Notes under the pieces: generated by a model
Databases searched by the model: none
Told to the model about the DNA's origin: nothing
Seen by the model: the letters and a program-made list of their open reading frames with translations, nothing else
Made by a program: the position numbers and the translations under genes
From: Euphorbia lathyris
Lineage: Eukaryota > Streptophyta > Magnoliopsida > Malpighiales > Euphorbiaceae
Assembly (NCBI RefSeq): GCF_963576675.1
Contig: NC_088918.1
Span: 69,985,501-70,049,500, forward strand
Direction of reading: 5' to 3'
Length of the DNA: 64,000 nt
In this document: piece by piece, positions 34,001-46,600 of the stretch
How positions within the stretch are numbered: the stretch's first letter is position 1
Layout of the letters: every line of letters starts with the position of its first letter

Positions 34001-37000
34001 TTCTCACACTTTTCTTTTCCAATATAGCCCACTACTATATTGCACGGAAACTCTTCACTAGTATTTCGTGTCCGTTTCGTTTCTTTCCGCTTCTAGGACT
34101 GTTTCCTAGCTATATTTTTTTAGAAATAATGTTCCCGTTTTCCGTTTCAGTTTCTGTTTCCACTTTTCATGCAACATCGGCCCACTATGATACTTTCTAA
34201 GTAGGCTTTATTTTCTTATGCATGTTTTATTTTTTTCATACTTAAATTACATTTCTGTCATCATTTCTTTTCAGCTTGACAAGGGTTACATGTCTCCCCA
34301 ATTCATAACAAATCAGGAGAAGTCTCTGGTAGAGTTTGACAATGCTAAAGTACTAGTAACTGATCAACGCATTGCGACTGTGAAAGAAATTGTACCTTTG
34401 CTGGAAAAGACTATGCAATTGAGTGTCCCCCTGTTGATCTTTGCTGAGGATATTGCAAAGCAGGTACTGGAAACATTAGTTGTGAACAAAATGCAAGGTT
34501 TGCTGAATGTCGCTGTTGTCAAATGCCCAGGATTTGGAGAAGGAAAAAAAGCTCTATTGCAAGACATTGCCCTTATGACAGGTGAATTGATATATTGTGT
34601 TTTTTTCTATCTCAAATTTATGTTATTAACAACGTTATTATAAATCTTTCATTAGTTTGTTTGCCTTTATCTAGGTGTAGGCATTAGTACGTGGATATGC
34701 ATGTTGGTTGACTGTTATTTTGTCTGGCTGACATGTGGGTTGATATGGAACCGTCCCATGATGTTGGCCTTTATTCTAAGAATATTTTACCTGTTAGGTC
34801 ATACTTTAAGAAATGCATTCTAGCACCAACGCTTACTTGTAGAGGTTTATGCTTTGGTTTTTTTTTTTTTTTTGGTGTGTGTGTGGAAGTAGCTATTTCT
34901 TATTGGAAATAAATAGATCTTATAAATTGATTTGTGGGAATAATATCTTGTATACTTGCTCTTGTTAGTTGCTATTTTTGGTAGGATGTCAGGCTCTATT
35001 CGTCTTCGCTTTCATCTGCATCTGCTTATTGGTTGCTTATTATGGTTTGCAAGGTTTTCATCATATCTTTTTGTAATTGAACTTTTAATAACGTCCTCTT
35101 TGATTATTGTGAATCGCGAGCTCTTTCTCTTCCTCTAGATGTAGGATATGGATTCTTATCAAAACTTTCGTAATTTCTTGTGAAGCATGACTTGACTTCC
35201 TTCTTGAGACAGAGAATGATCTTTTAGAAAAATAGGTCTTGTTTAATAGGGGAAAACAGTCCTTTGATTTCCAGCATAGCCAAGGGCTGCACAAAACTAA
35301 CCGGAAAACCGCCGATTTCCGAAACCGAAACCAAACCGAAAAATAGGTTAACCGTAACCGATGGACTAGTTTACGGTTTTTATTTTAAAAACCGATGGTT
35401 AACCGAAACCGAAAAATAAACCGATTATGTATTAATACACATAAAACTAGTATAAATATATGTAGAAATTTAATTATCAATCTATAAATATACATATTTG
35501 TATTTAATTTTTAAGTTAAAAATATCAAAATAACTTAAAACTTATTTGTTTTGGCAATTTTGTTAATTAAATTTGAAGTTACATATTTTTATTTAGTATT
35601 TAAATAATTATATATTTATTTTAAAGTGAATAATTATAGATGTAAAGTGATATTTGTTACGTAAAGTCACTAATGGTTAACCGACCGAAATATAGGTTAA
35701 CCGACCGAAGTTTATATTAACCGAAATATGGTTAACCGAATTAAATGGACTGGTTAATGGTTTTTGTTAATGGACTGGTTAACCGACCATGTGCACGTGT
35801 GGAAAATATGGAATTTTTCCAGCCCAATGACATTTCTTTCTAGCTCGTTTGTTTTTTTTTTATTGATATTTTTATCCTGTACTTGACATTAATTACCATT
35901 GAAAAGTTCTTTGGCAGACCGCATTTTTAGGGTGCTTTCTTCAGTTACTTTGTGCTAAACTCACTCTATCTATTTTATCTTCCATGCGATATAATTATAG
36001 TTTACCATTTAATTCTAGGGTGGTTAAAAACTAAGTACAGTTATAAACAAAGTAGCTACTTAAGCTCCTCACGGTAAAGGATCTTAAACAGTGAGTCATA
36101 GTTTATAACTCATCATGATAAAGGATGAAATGGAAGAACATGAAACCTAAATATATTTTCCTCTACTAAATTAGACCTTTAAGATCTAACTCCTGTAAAG
36201 TCATCATATCTTGACTCGATCATGCATCATCTCCCTCCTCTAAATTGTCCTGCAGTAATAATTCTAATTACAATTACTGTTGGTTGTAAACTTTGCGAGC
36301 ACCATATTGTCCATAGAAAATATTACATTACATGCGTACATGTGAAGACTATTGAAATCCCTTATGTTCATGTAAACAGTGGTTTTTCCATCTAACTTTC
36401 TATGACCTTAATAGATGTTATCTAATATTTTCAGGTGCTGATTTCCTTTCGGGGGATTTTGGTCTTTCTCTCATGGGTGTAACATCAGATCAACTTGGGG
36501 TTGCACAGAAAGTGACCATAACAAGTAATTCAACAACCATAATTGCTGACCCTTCTACCAAAGCTGAAATTCAGGCAAGAATTCTGCAGATGAAGAAGGA
36601 TCTTGCTGAAACAGAAAATACATACCTATCAAGAAAAATTGCTGAAAGAATTGCCAAATTATCAGGAGGTGTGGCAGTGATCAAGGTTTGTAATATTATA
36701 AGTTCACTACATCAAAAGCATTCTTTTTGGAAATTCATGTTTTCTCTTAAGTTCTTTTGGCAATGTTGTGGCTATCTTTCAGCTGAAGGGATAACTTTTA
36801 TTTCATATGCATTTTTTGAACTACATGGGTTATTTGGTTGAGTTTACTGTGATGTGATGATTTGGCACTAATGATATATTGCATGTGTAATGATCAATAA
36901 TTGGTAGGGGAAATGCTTCCAAGAATAGTTTGTTGTGTCTTATCAATCTTAATTTGCTTTCTTGTTGTTTTGCATACTGAATGTCATAATTTTCTGTCAT

Positions 37001-38596
37001 AGTTTTTCCTAGTCAAACATTTTTAAGGCGTCCGTCCGTCCTCTCTCTTACCTAAAAGATTAATTCATTTCCAAACTCTATTGGCTTATGTTGTCATGGC
37101 TGTTTGGTGTCATTGCCATTTTTATCTTTTATTTCCTTTTTTAGTCCAACCAACCCATAAAAAAAGAAATTCAGTTAATGCTATGTTTGGGTTGCATGTT
37201 TAATGTTTTGTGATTTTGGTTGTTTTTCTGTATTGTTTGGTTCTCCAAACCAATGCACATCTGGTAGCATATGAAAAATGCTTCATTAAGTAAAAAGAAC
37301 ATCTGTTCCATGCTCACCTACATGGACCAGGAATCAATGACCTCAAGATGGCCAAAGGGCTTCCTTGAAGCGTCGGCCATGTGACAAGCTCTATAAGACT
37401 TCAAGATTTGTTCTCCCAAGCTAGACCCTGTGTCTTTTACTTCAAGCTTGGCCATATGCCATGGCTTTCTGGGTGGATGCTTTGCATCTTTCCATGGATT
37501 AACCTTCTCCATCCAGAATCAACGGAGATGAGGACTGTAATCTCAAAGAATATAGAGTTCGGGGAAGGAATGGAAGATTGAGGGTTGACAATGATTGATT
37601 TCAGACTTAGAAAAAAGTTAGAAATAGTGGGAAAAAAGAATGAAGATGGTTGATTGGGTTATTATGATTTTATATCTTATTTCAATTTAAATTATATACT
37701 AGACTTATTTTGAAAACTTATTTCAATTATATACATCAAACAGGTGGGCGCTCACACAGAGACAGAACTTGAAGATAAGAAACTCAGGATTGAGGATGCA
37801 AAGAACGCAACATATGCTGCTATAAGTGAAGGGATACTACCTGGCGGAGGTGCTGCTTATGTACATCTCTCTGAGCAGATCTCTACCCAACTGAATTTCG
37901 AAGATGAGAATGAGCGAATTGGTGCTGATATTGTGGCAAAGGTATGTTCTCATCTTTGTTTCTGTTATTGGATTGCTTCAAAGGATTTGATTAAAAAAGG
38001 CTCATTGGCGATCAAATATGTCGTTTTTCCTCGTTGGATTTTGTGGCATGCTGCTGTTGCCCTTTCAAACCGAAAACTGGTTTGTCTTCGAGTGAATCAT
38101 TATTCACTCGTTTTTGAATTTGTGAAGTATGACTGTGTTGGTGTGTTCTTATCTATGCAAAAGTACTTGTTTGGAACGGGCTAATGTAAATTTATGAAAA
38201 ATCCTACAACAGGAGGTGTTGTACCTAATGTCTAACAAGTTTTTGATAATCGCTGGAACTGATTGTTTGAAGAGAATTCCTAACATTAAAGATGATGTGT
38301 TGCAGGCACTTCTTGCACCTGCGGAAACAATTGCTACTAATTCCGGGGTGGATGGAGGTATTGTGGTGGAGAAAATTCGATGTAGGGAATGGAGAGTCGG
38401 TTACAACGCAATGACAGGGGAATATGAAGATCTTATAGATGCAGGAGTTATAGATCCATGTAAGGTTGCACGGTGCGCACTTCAAAGTGCAGTTTCAATA
38501 GCTGGGTTAGTTCTAACAACTGAAGCCATATTGGTTGAGAAAACAAAGAAGCCCAAGCCTCTTATCCCTCATGTTCCTGGGATTACACCACCATAG
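31035..38596 (+). CDS. CPN60B: Chloroplast chaperonin 60 beta-type subunit, nine exons
   Basis: Group I chaperonin subunit that folds imported or newly made plastid proteins in an ATP-driven double ring. Coding exons: 31035-31100, 31192-31336, 32612-32733, 32834-33041, 33219-33364, 34275-34581, 36435-36685, 37744-37941, 38306-38596. All junctions use GT..AG and keep frame (1734 nt, 577 codons). Residues 1 to about 40 look like a plastid transit peptide ([16 protein letters not shown]...). Mature family motifs are present: ISYGKE (42-47), LTLGPRG (65-71), VNDGVT near 85, the ATP-site GDGTTTA (121-127), DGVISIESS in exon 5, [21 protein letters not shown] (exons 6-7), the catalytic-type Asp433 in [10 protein letters not shown], and PGGG (448-451). 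The tail ([15 protein letters not shown]) differs from the Ala/Gly-rich ends of main beta subunits. With GPRGL in place of the usual GPRGR, this suggests the divergent beta-4 type. That subtype is inferred, not proven. Introns 2, 4 and 5 contain transposable elements. Confidence 0.93.
31437..31644 (-). mobile_element. Au-like tRNA-derived SINE in chaperonin intron 2
   Basis: On the minus strand it reads GGCCTTGGCGCAACGGTAAA (A box), then GGTCACGGGTTCGAGTC (B box), 'gcctcttgcc', and a 3' part ending 'gaccgggccgcct' and 26 A residues (T run 31437-31462 on the plus strand). This layout matches the Au SINE family of plants. The flanking CCCAAT/CCCAAT is a possible short target duplication. The last 65 bp of the body are identical to the copy at 33081. 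Confidence 0.8.
33081..33157 (+). mobile_element. 5'-truncated SINE of the same family in chaperonin intron 4
   Basis: It contains only the 3' part of the SINE ('cccttgtggtgggacccctc' through 'gaccgggccgccc') followed by a T run. A perfect 17-bp direct repeat TATTGGATACCTTTTGC flanks it (33064-33080 and 33158-33174). It lies 38 bp after the exon 4 donor and 44 bp before the exon 5 acceptor, yet splice sites look intact. Confidence 0.85.
33506..33782 (+). mobile_element. SMART/TRIM-like miniature LTR retrotransposon
   Basis: Two direct repeats of 69 and 70 bp (33506-33574 and 33713-33782) begin TGTCAGATATTAATATGA and end TTCC(A/G)(C/T)GACA, i.e. TG...CA. Immediately after the first is TGGTATCAGAGCC (33575-33587), the primer-binding site complementary to initiator tRNA-Met. 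A G-rich tract (GTGCGGGG, about 33703-33710) precedes the second. The whole is flanked by GTTGA on both sides (33501-33505 and 33783-33787). It is 277 bp with no coding capacity, so it depends on another element for reverse transcription and integration. It sits in intron 5 of the chaperonin gene. Confidence 0.9.
33575..33587 (+). other. tRNA-Met primer-binding site of the SMART-like element
   Basis: TGGTATCAGAGCC directly follows the CA of the left LTR, as expected for minus-strand priming. Confidence 0.85.
34035..34179. mobile_element. hAT-type MITE in chaperonin intron 5
   Basis: The left end is CTATATTGCACGGAAAC and the right end (reversed) is CGATGTTGCATG. Perfect 8-bp duplication GCCCACTA (34027-34034 and 34180-34187), the length used by hAT elements. 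The body ('gtttccg', 'tagaaataa.gtt') matches, in inverse orientation, the MITE at 44265-44427 in the delta-COP gene. Confidence 0.8.
35283..35805. mobile_element. hAT-like MITE rich in 'aaccgaaaccg' in chaperonin intron 6
   Basis: Multiple 'ggttaaccg', 'aaccgaaaccg' and 'gactggttaa' phrases surround an AT-rich centre. The left end 'gggctgcacaaaactaacc' and right end 'ggttaaccgaccatgtgcac' are roughly inverted. This is the usual look of non-autonomous hAT elements in plants. Ends and target duplication are not fixed. Confidence 0.5.
36686..37743. other. Chaperonin intron 7, unassigned content
   Basis: Intron of about 1.06 kb. A locally GC-richer patch at 37316-37520 ('ggccatatgccatggctttc', 'aagatggccaaagggc') has no recognised coding match; its short open frames on both strands are probably meaningless. 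Confidence 0.4.
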
Positions 38597-40654
38597 CTGA
38601 AGAAAGTGTTTTTGCTTGGGTTTCGAACAAGGGTTTCGAGCTTGAAACATCAGATGTGGACTGAGTGGAAGATCCAAGAAAAGCTGTTTTGAAACGGTAT
38701 TGAGTTGTAGAATTTTCCCCGTCATCTTCGGATTCTTCTCACAATGATCAGCCATTTTTGTTTTTCTGGTTTCTTGGCCCCCTGTATGCTGATCTCTTAC
38801 TTGTGCAGGTTTTTGTGTCCATTTAAGGACATAAATAATGGATTTTTGGAGTAATTTTGCGTTGTAAGAAAAACAACTATTTTCTTACAATGATTAGGCC
38901 TACTAGGAATTACTATATGATCGCATGTTTTCTGAGAGGCTCAAGATTTTATTTTTTGTTTTGGGTATGAACTAGAACTGCACTTCTATTCTCTTTTGAG
39001 GAAATTATGTTCGGGGTTTTTCCTTGCAGGGATGGAAAAGTCACCAGAATCTACTCCGGTCCACGGGCCATGCTCAGGGTTCTTTTCAGGAAGGGCTGTT
39101 TTAAAGAAATTTGGATTTGTCTGATTCTGTTGTTTAGTGTTTGTTGTTGCTTATAGAAATTTGGATAAAACACTTGTACGTAAATGACACTGTTTTGTGT
39201 TCTACCTAAGGGTGTTGATGAGCCAAATTGAGCTTGGTTAAGGTCGGGTAGACTCGAAAAGGGGTGAGGTTGAGCTTGGCTTGAGCTTTAAAGAACTGAG
39301 AATGATCTTGAACTCAAATCTCAAATTTTATTTAAATGTACGTGTGATACATTTTGTTATTTAATCCCATCATTTAATGAAAAAAACATCAACTTTAAAC
39401 TTAAAAAGAACAAATCTAATATATAGTTTAAGATAAATTTATTTTGAATTAAAAATTAATGAAATATAAATAGTAATTAAAAAATAATCGAACTTGTTTG
39501 CAGAAATAATGAAATATATATATATATAGTAATTAAAAAACAATTGAATTTTGAGTTTTCTAGTTGAATTAATTGAATCAGAAAAAAAATTCAGACTCAA
39601 CTTATTAATGTCTTGAACATGTTAAACTCTTTCAAGCCAAGTTTTGACTAAACCTAACTTGAATAATTTGCAAAATACAGACCCATAAGCAAAATTTAGC
39701 TTGAGTCAAATTGGAAATGTATTAAAATGTAGCTAGAGTGAAATTGAAAATGTATTTTCACGTTTATTGTAAGAAAATTTTGGTCATAGTTCAGGATATA
39801 AAGAGTGTTTTTATCTCTACTAATTTTTAATTTAACATGATTAATCTTTTCTTCTAGTAGAAGCAACATTCAGAATATGCAATAATCAATTGATGATAAA
39901 TTCTACAATACATCGGATACCATATACCCAACCAATCAAAAGAGAAGTAGATATCAATTTACTAGGTAAAGGCTTTGTTTTTAACAAAGTAAACCTTACT
40001 TTGTGTGTTTTCACCATTGGATGCATTTTACACTATCATCCAATGGTGAAAAAAAAACAAGTAATACTTATTTTGTCAAAAACAAAGTTAACATAAAAGA
40101 CACTCAATTTACTATTAAGAAATAAACATGTATAAATGACATCTTTTAATTGGCAAGTATTAATATTACACTAGAAGTATAATAGAATTTCTAGATTGAA
40201 ATTGTTAACTTAGTTTATCATATAAGATAAAATTATTAAGATTTACAAAAACAGAATATATTGAGAAAAATAAAAGTGACTAATAATAATATAATACTTC
40301 AAGAAAAGTGTATGTGTTTTTATATCCATTCAAATCAAAAACAGGGAGACCTGTCAACAAATTTGATCTTTTATTAAATGACATAATTTTTTAGCAGCCA
40401 ACCAGCAAAGAAAAATACTGGAAAATATTATTCCTAATTTGATTTATGTGGCTATTTAGAAATCTTCATTTTAATTTTAAATGTAACTGACACAGTAAAT
40501 GGTACATTGTAAGCAAGCCAAATGGGATGATTCCCTACACCATATTTGAGTAAAATGTAGAACCTGCTATAACAAAAACTATCAATACAACAGAAAAATG
40601 AACAGCAGATGCATTCAAGATTGAGGTCTCACAAATATTTTCAAAAATTGCAAC
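38597..40654. other. Intergenic region between convergent genes
   Basis: It holds the 3' UTRs of the two convergent genes at its edges. At about 39210-39730 there is a hAT-like repeat ('gggtgttgatgagcc', 'gagcttggcttgagc') with only one clear end, and a palindromic MITE near 39970. Confidence 0.5.
39970..40093. repeat. Foldback element (about 125 bp)
   Basis: The left half 'ctttgtttttaacaaagtaa ... caccattggatg' is mirrored by 'catccaatggtg ... ttttgtcaaaaacaaagtt'. The two halves form a nearly continuous hairpin with a short loop. The 'acaaagtaa' unit also appears in the hairpin at 55289-55319. Confidence 0.55.
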
Positions 40655-43600
40655 TCAAACTACTTGGTAATTATCAGTCACCAGTTGGGTTCTCTGAGCA
40701 AACTTCGGAGGAGGTCCGCCTTTCAGAGGCAGGACATTAACAACCTGCAAAGGTGATTCCGAATTAAAGAATAATTACATCATAGATGTGAAACTATTTT
40801 AGCATAAAAGGTGTTCACTTCGTTACTTCTCTTCCTTCAAGGTCTACTCGACATGAATTAAAAGTTAATGAAACCTTTCACACCCCTTGGACTGGTAGAC
40901 ATATAGTGTTCTCGGGCTGATTGAGAAGTCATTAGCTATAAATAACTAACTATCTGGATTCCCCCTTTTCTAATAAGTAGCACTAAGTACGAGTTGAGTA
41001 AACAAATAAAAAAGATTAATAATGAGCATTCACTTCAGGGTCCGAAGGAGATCCTCAAAGATAAAGTAAGTTCCCTTCTCAAATTGCTATCGTATAATAG
41101 CAAAATGAAATGAAATTCGTTTTGAATAATAACATGGCATTGTTCCCACTTCCAAAAAGTATGGAAATTGGCAATATCTTCATACTCGTGAATTTTATTA
41201 ACCATACTATACCCGAGTTTTGTGCTTTAAATATATGTTTACCGTGTTTTTTCAGGCTTTCATTTCCCATACTTCCCCAACAAAAATATTTGATAAATAG
41301 AAAGAAACTACGAAGTAATTCAGTAAATTGTTTGTATTAATTTCAAACAAACAAAAGAAGAAAAGAAAAACCTTTAATTCACTGTATGTGCTAGCAGCTG
41401 AAAACTGAACATTAATAGGGAAGAATACAGATGAATCTGCTGGCGGCACAACAAACTCCAAGGATCCACTGCCAAAAGAATTTGCAAAATACATGAGTGT
41501 AAACTCTATACCAAGTATATATCATCTCAAATAGTACACCGACAATCTGAATACCTGCGGTTTGACTTATCAATTATAAGAATAGACCACTCCAGCATAG
41601 AATTTCTAGAGTCATATCTGCAGATTTGAAGAGAAAGACAATATTAATTTGCTTTACCTGAGATGAAACTGTGTAAAAAACTTGAATAGCAGAGTTAACT
41701 CTTCATAGCATTTTAAATAATGTAAGTTCTCTTCCTCTATGTTGGTTGAAATCTCGCTCCAACGAAGTATTCAGGTAACAGAGTAGAACATTGGTTATAA
41801 CACGACACCTGGTTGCTGTCCTAGGACCCCAAATGCAGAACTTGCACACTTCCTTTAAACTTCGAAAAGATAAAAGGTGCGAAAAATATACCTAACTTCA
41901 TTATGGGCAAAATTCACCAGGAAGAAGCACTAAAATCATTCAAAGATCACCCCCAAAATTCTAGACAACTTCAAAAAGGAGAAAAAATCATTTCTCACCT
42001 CCAATCTCCGTCAATCTGCTTAATAACTGGTGCTTCTCGAAGCGCTGGAAGGGGTACTGAGATCACAACATTTCGCAAATCAAACATAGAGGAAGCTTCA
42101 TATTCAATGTTAACGTAAGTGTCACTTCCAGAAACAGAGGGCCAACAGTTAACTGCACAACACAAATTTTCAGTCAATCATCAGCACATACACCAGTAAC
42201 AACATTACAACAAGATTAGCTGTGAAAACATAAACCCACTTGTCAATGGTACTATTGACTCATCTGAACTTTGCATTCTCCACTTCAAAAGGCCAACACC
42301 TGCTGCATCCCCGGCTTGACCAGTGGGGAAAGGTCTATTGGGATCCTTCAAACCTAGAATATTTTCATTGGCAAATAATTCTTTGTTCATGTTGGGGTGT
42401 GACTTGAAAAGGATACCAGGATTTCCTCCAGTTTCAATCTGGAAAAAAAGAACATAAGAACTTACTTTAGCAATTACATCCATCAGCACAGCTATCAGAG
42501 AAAAAATAATTGCAAGGGACAAAAACACTCTACTCTGTACTGAAGTACAGTTTATAAATTTTGCATTCACATTGGAACAGCTACTTTGCTTACAAAAGAA
42601 CGATTTAACGACAAATAATTGATGGAAAACAATTTACTAATGCATTTCAACATATATCATCACTTAATGTTTACAGTACCAACCACAAGTAACCAAAGGG
42701 TCAACCCAAGGAAAGTATCATATCAGCCCACTAAGTTTGGCAAGTAGGATCAAAACATAGTCTATGGTCAAATTGATCAACAAACATGGTGAACACATGT
42801 AGATCAGTCCAAAATGACATGTCAAAAACTTGTGAATCACTTTTTTGGACACATCAATTTGTGATTGAGAAGTGTCACATTGGACTGACTGAGCCAATAA
42901 TGGCATTCTAGACCAATTTAACCTTAAACACTATTAGATCCTACCTATCAAGTTTAGAACCAATTCAATACTCCATATTTTATTTGCTCAACTCTTTACC
43001 CAATCTTTTTTATTGTACTTGTAGCCAGCTTCATTAAACATCACAAAGCTTATCCAAAAAAAAAAAAAAGAATACACCTTGAGCATAGAAATAACTTCAA
43101 GGCAAGTCTGTATAGAGATTGTGGCAGGGAGAGATAAACCTGAACTTGAATAAGCCCATCTTCTTGGTTAAGAATCTGAAGTGACAGCTGTCCTTGAACG
43201 TCAAAGTTACTCATCCCACCATCTCGTTTTAAAGTCACATTAAGTTTCTCCTCAACAGTCAACGTGACCGGATCAGTTAGTGGTGGGGCACCTGATCTGG
43301 ATTGGCCTGCCTTTGGCTGCACATCCTCAACAATTTCTTCACCTTCTGCTTTCAGTGACTCCAAAAACTGGTTTGCCCTCTGGGTTTTACCAAGTTTCAT
43401 GCCAAGACCTTTAGATGGTGCACTGGCAGATGAAGGTTGACGACCTGGCAATAGGCATAACTTCTCTTTAATGTATAAAATAGAAACAAACATGAAAAAT
43501 GCTACCACTGACAACAATTAAAAGTCACAATAAATAAAAGAGAGAAACCAGCAGATTAGTAAGCTGAGAACCTAAAATTACTATTAAAGGACATCAGTGC

Positions 43601-46600
43601 CATTTTAAAAATAAGGAAAAGAGAGAGAATGATAGGAAAAATAAGTAGAAAGTCAAAAAGAGAGGAGAGATAAATATGCAAGAAAGTAGAAGAAACGAAG
43701 CAAAACTTAAATTCAAATTATTTCAATACCTTTTCAAGAAATTCAAAAATGCCTTTTGCCTCTATAGGTATAGGCACAAGAAAACCAAAATGGTTCCATA
43801 ATAGTTATGCCTTAGGCCCCAAACTGATTAAATAATATTAGTCAAAATGGCATGTTAAACCCAAATTATGAATTACTAGTTAAAAGTGACTTCCCCATAA
43901 TTCTTTTTTTTTTTCCATCTTTCCTATCAACATATCATGACAGGTTATTTGCTTTACTAAAAACAACGACCTCAAAGTTGAAAAATTCAAAGACTTTGAC
44001 GATATTCTAAGCAACTTTAATTCTTCAACTTTTTAATTTTGAGGTCATTTAGGTGTTGTTTGGTGAGGAAAGAGAAAGTGAATGTTTAGAGAGAGAGCTA
44101 CGGAAATGATAATTTTTGGAAAATAAAAAAATTTGGTTCCATAGTAAATGTGGTACTAAACAACTTTAATTCTTGGAATTTTCCATTTTGAGGTCGTTAG
44201 CAAAAAGAAAAACCACAGTCCTCGTCAATATGTAAGTGTATAGGTAGTTTAGATGATTTTTAAGCTATGTTGCACGGAAACGAAAATGGAAACTGAAATG
44301 GAAACGGACACTGAAAACGTTATTTCTAAGAAAATTTAGCTAGAAAAACGTAATGAAAACGGAAAAGAAACAGAAACTGACACGAAACGTGGAAACACTA
44401 ATAAAGAAGAGTTTCCGCGCAACATAGTTTTTAAGCATTTAATGTCTATCAACAATCATAGTTGTTAAAGGCACAAGCCGCTAAGGGGTCTTGCAGGCTC
44501 AAGGCTCAAGGCGCAACGCTGCGCAGAAAATTTAGAAAAAAAAAATACTCTTTTACTAGTTAAAGCATAAACCAAAAAAACACACTTATGACTACAAAAA
44601 CATTTATGACCACACAAACAAAATAAAACCACATAAAAACATAATACTAAATCATAAATGTCAAAAACACCAAGTTAAGTTCACATTTCATAGAGACATT
44701 AACATGTACTTAATGTCTTAATCTAAGTACCTAACTGATGCTACTAAACTATTAACCATTCATTGTCACTTGATATTCTTCTATGTGTCCCTCACAGTTT
44801 CTGTTTGAGTGGAGTGGAGGAGTCTCTTCTTTAAGTGACTGCTCTTAATCCCTATCTAGTCTTTTTATATGTAATTGTGTCTTGATATTCTTATTTAAAT
44901 AAAGGGTTAAGATTAATCTTATTTCAATTAGATTAGTGGTTGAGATTAGTCAAACATTTGTTTTGCACAAAACAGTAAAAAACAAAAACAAAAAAAACAC
45001 TAGCGAAAACAGAGGCGCGCCTTGATTCAGGCTCCGAGGCCCAGGTGAGGCGCACAAGGCGAGAGCCTTTTAAACAGAGCCTCGCATTCTACAATCAAGG
45101 CTCACAACCTTGAGCCTTGAGTGAGGCGCGCCTTTAACAACTATGTCAACAATCATAAAACTAGTGAAAATAAAGCGTAATTGTAGAAGGAATTCCTTCA
45201 GACAAAAATGGGCAAACCTTTAGATTTGGTAGAAAAGGAGTCAACATCAGTTGTCAATCCAAAACCAGAACCGCTTCCAAAACCACCTTCACTGCTAGAA
45301 ATGCCCATATCACTGAACTTACTATCAATTAGTCCGGAGCCCATCGACTGTAATGAAATAAATCCTCCTTTATCACCTCTGTTCTTTTCAATCTGCAAGG
45401 AATGAAACATATTAATAGGGATATAAGAGCATATATCCTCTTTTCAGTCCATTTCACATCCAGAACCTTGAGTAGATACCTTGCTTTTGTCAATCTCACT
45501 AGCTTTGCGCTTCATGACATCCTTGGTCTCATTGATCTTGCTTTGAAGTACCAATTTATGCAATTTTTCTTCGTGACTCTCCATCTCACAATACTGCCTA
45601 ACCTGAGCAACAGTCACATTTTCCTTGTGTCCAAGGGAGATCACCTCATCAAATGCAAAAATCAACTCAAAAGCTGTCTTGCATATACCCTCTTCATCAA
45701 GAGAAGGAGAGTATTCAGGGACCTGGAACCACTTAAGGAATTAACTGAAGATAACAGATAAAAAAAAAAACATACTGTGCAACTCATGCTTCAAATGTTT
45801 ATAAGTTTCGCCACAGTGGGGAACATGTAGCAGTTGCCAATAAACAAAACATAGTAAGCAAGGGAACAACTAGGTGGAAAAAACAAGGAAATAAGAAGTC
45901 AAGGGTTCTCTGAAGATCCAAAATCATTGCAAATGAGTTCAAATATGGAGCATGATAGTTAATCATAGACCAGAAGAGGAAGGATACAAGTTTCGAGAGC
46001 AGCCTCAGAGTTTCCAAATCTTCAACAATGTTGCTTTGTTTATTTGTCACAAGTAGCAAGTACAAAGCCTCTATTGGCTGGTAAACATATCGCACATTCT
46101 CAGTTTCGACATAGGTATGCTGCTTTGCGATTCCTATCAACTTGGGAAAAGCTGCAAGAAGACCTTCAATCCTCATACGAGACATGTCTACAAACTGCCG
46201 GGAAACAAGCACTGCATTGGAAGCCAAAATGTCAACCAGATGAACTTCAAATTGTCTTATTACATTGAATAGGATCAAACATAAAAAAAAGGCACTTTAA
46301 ATAAAACATCAGACCTAGGATGACTAGTAGATCCTAAATCTTCGAGAGAGCTTATTCATTCATGTAGATGCGGGAACAGAGATCGTTAAGGAAAAATAAG
46401 GGAGATGGTATTTAAATTACCTAGCACCAAGTAAATTTGTGTGCATTATCTTAGTGCGCAGTTTTGAATGACCCAGACATTCAGGATATATACAGATCTT
46501 AATGCAGATTAAACTTATACTTGCACATGAACCGATTGAAAGCTTACTTTGAGTTTAGAAAAAGAAATCACTAAACAAACATTACTTTGATCCAAATAAC

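Noticed and set aside
38225..38485. Minus-strand 86-codon frame
   Set aside because: Antisense to the last chaperonin exon, which has strong sense-strand similarity.
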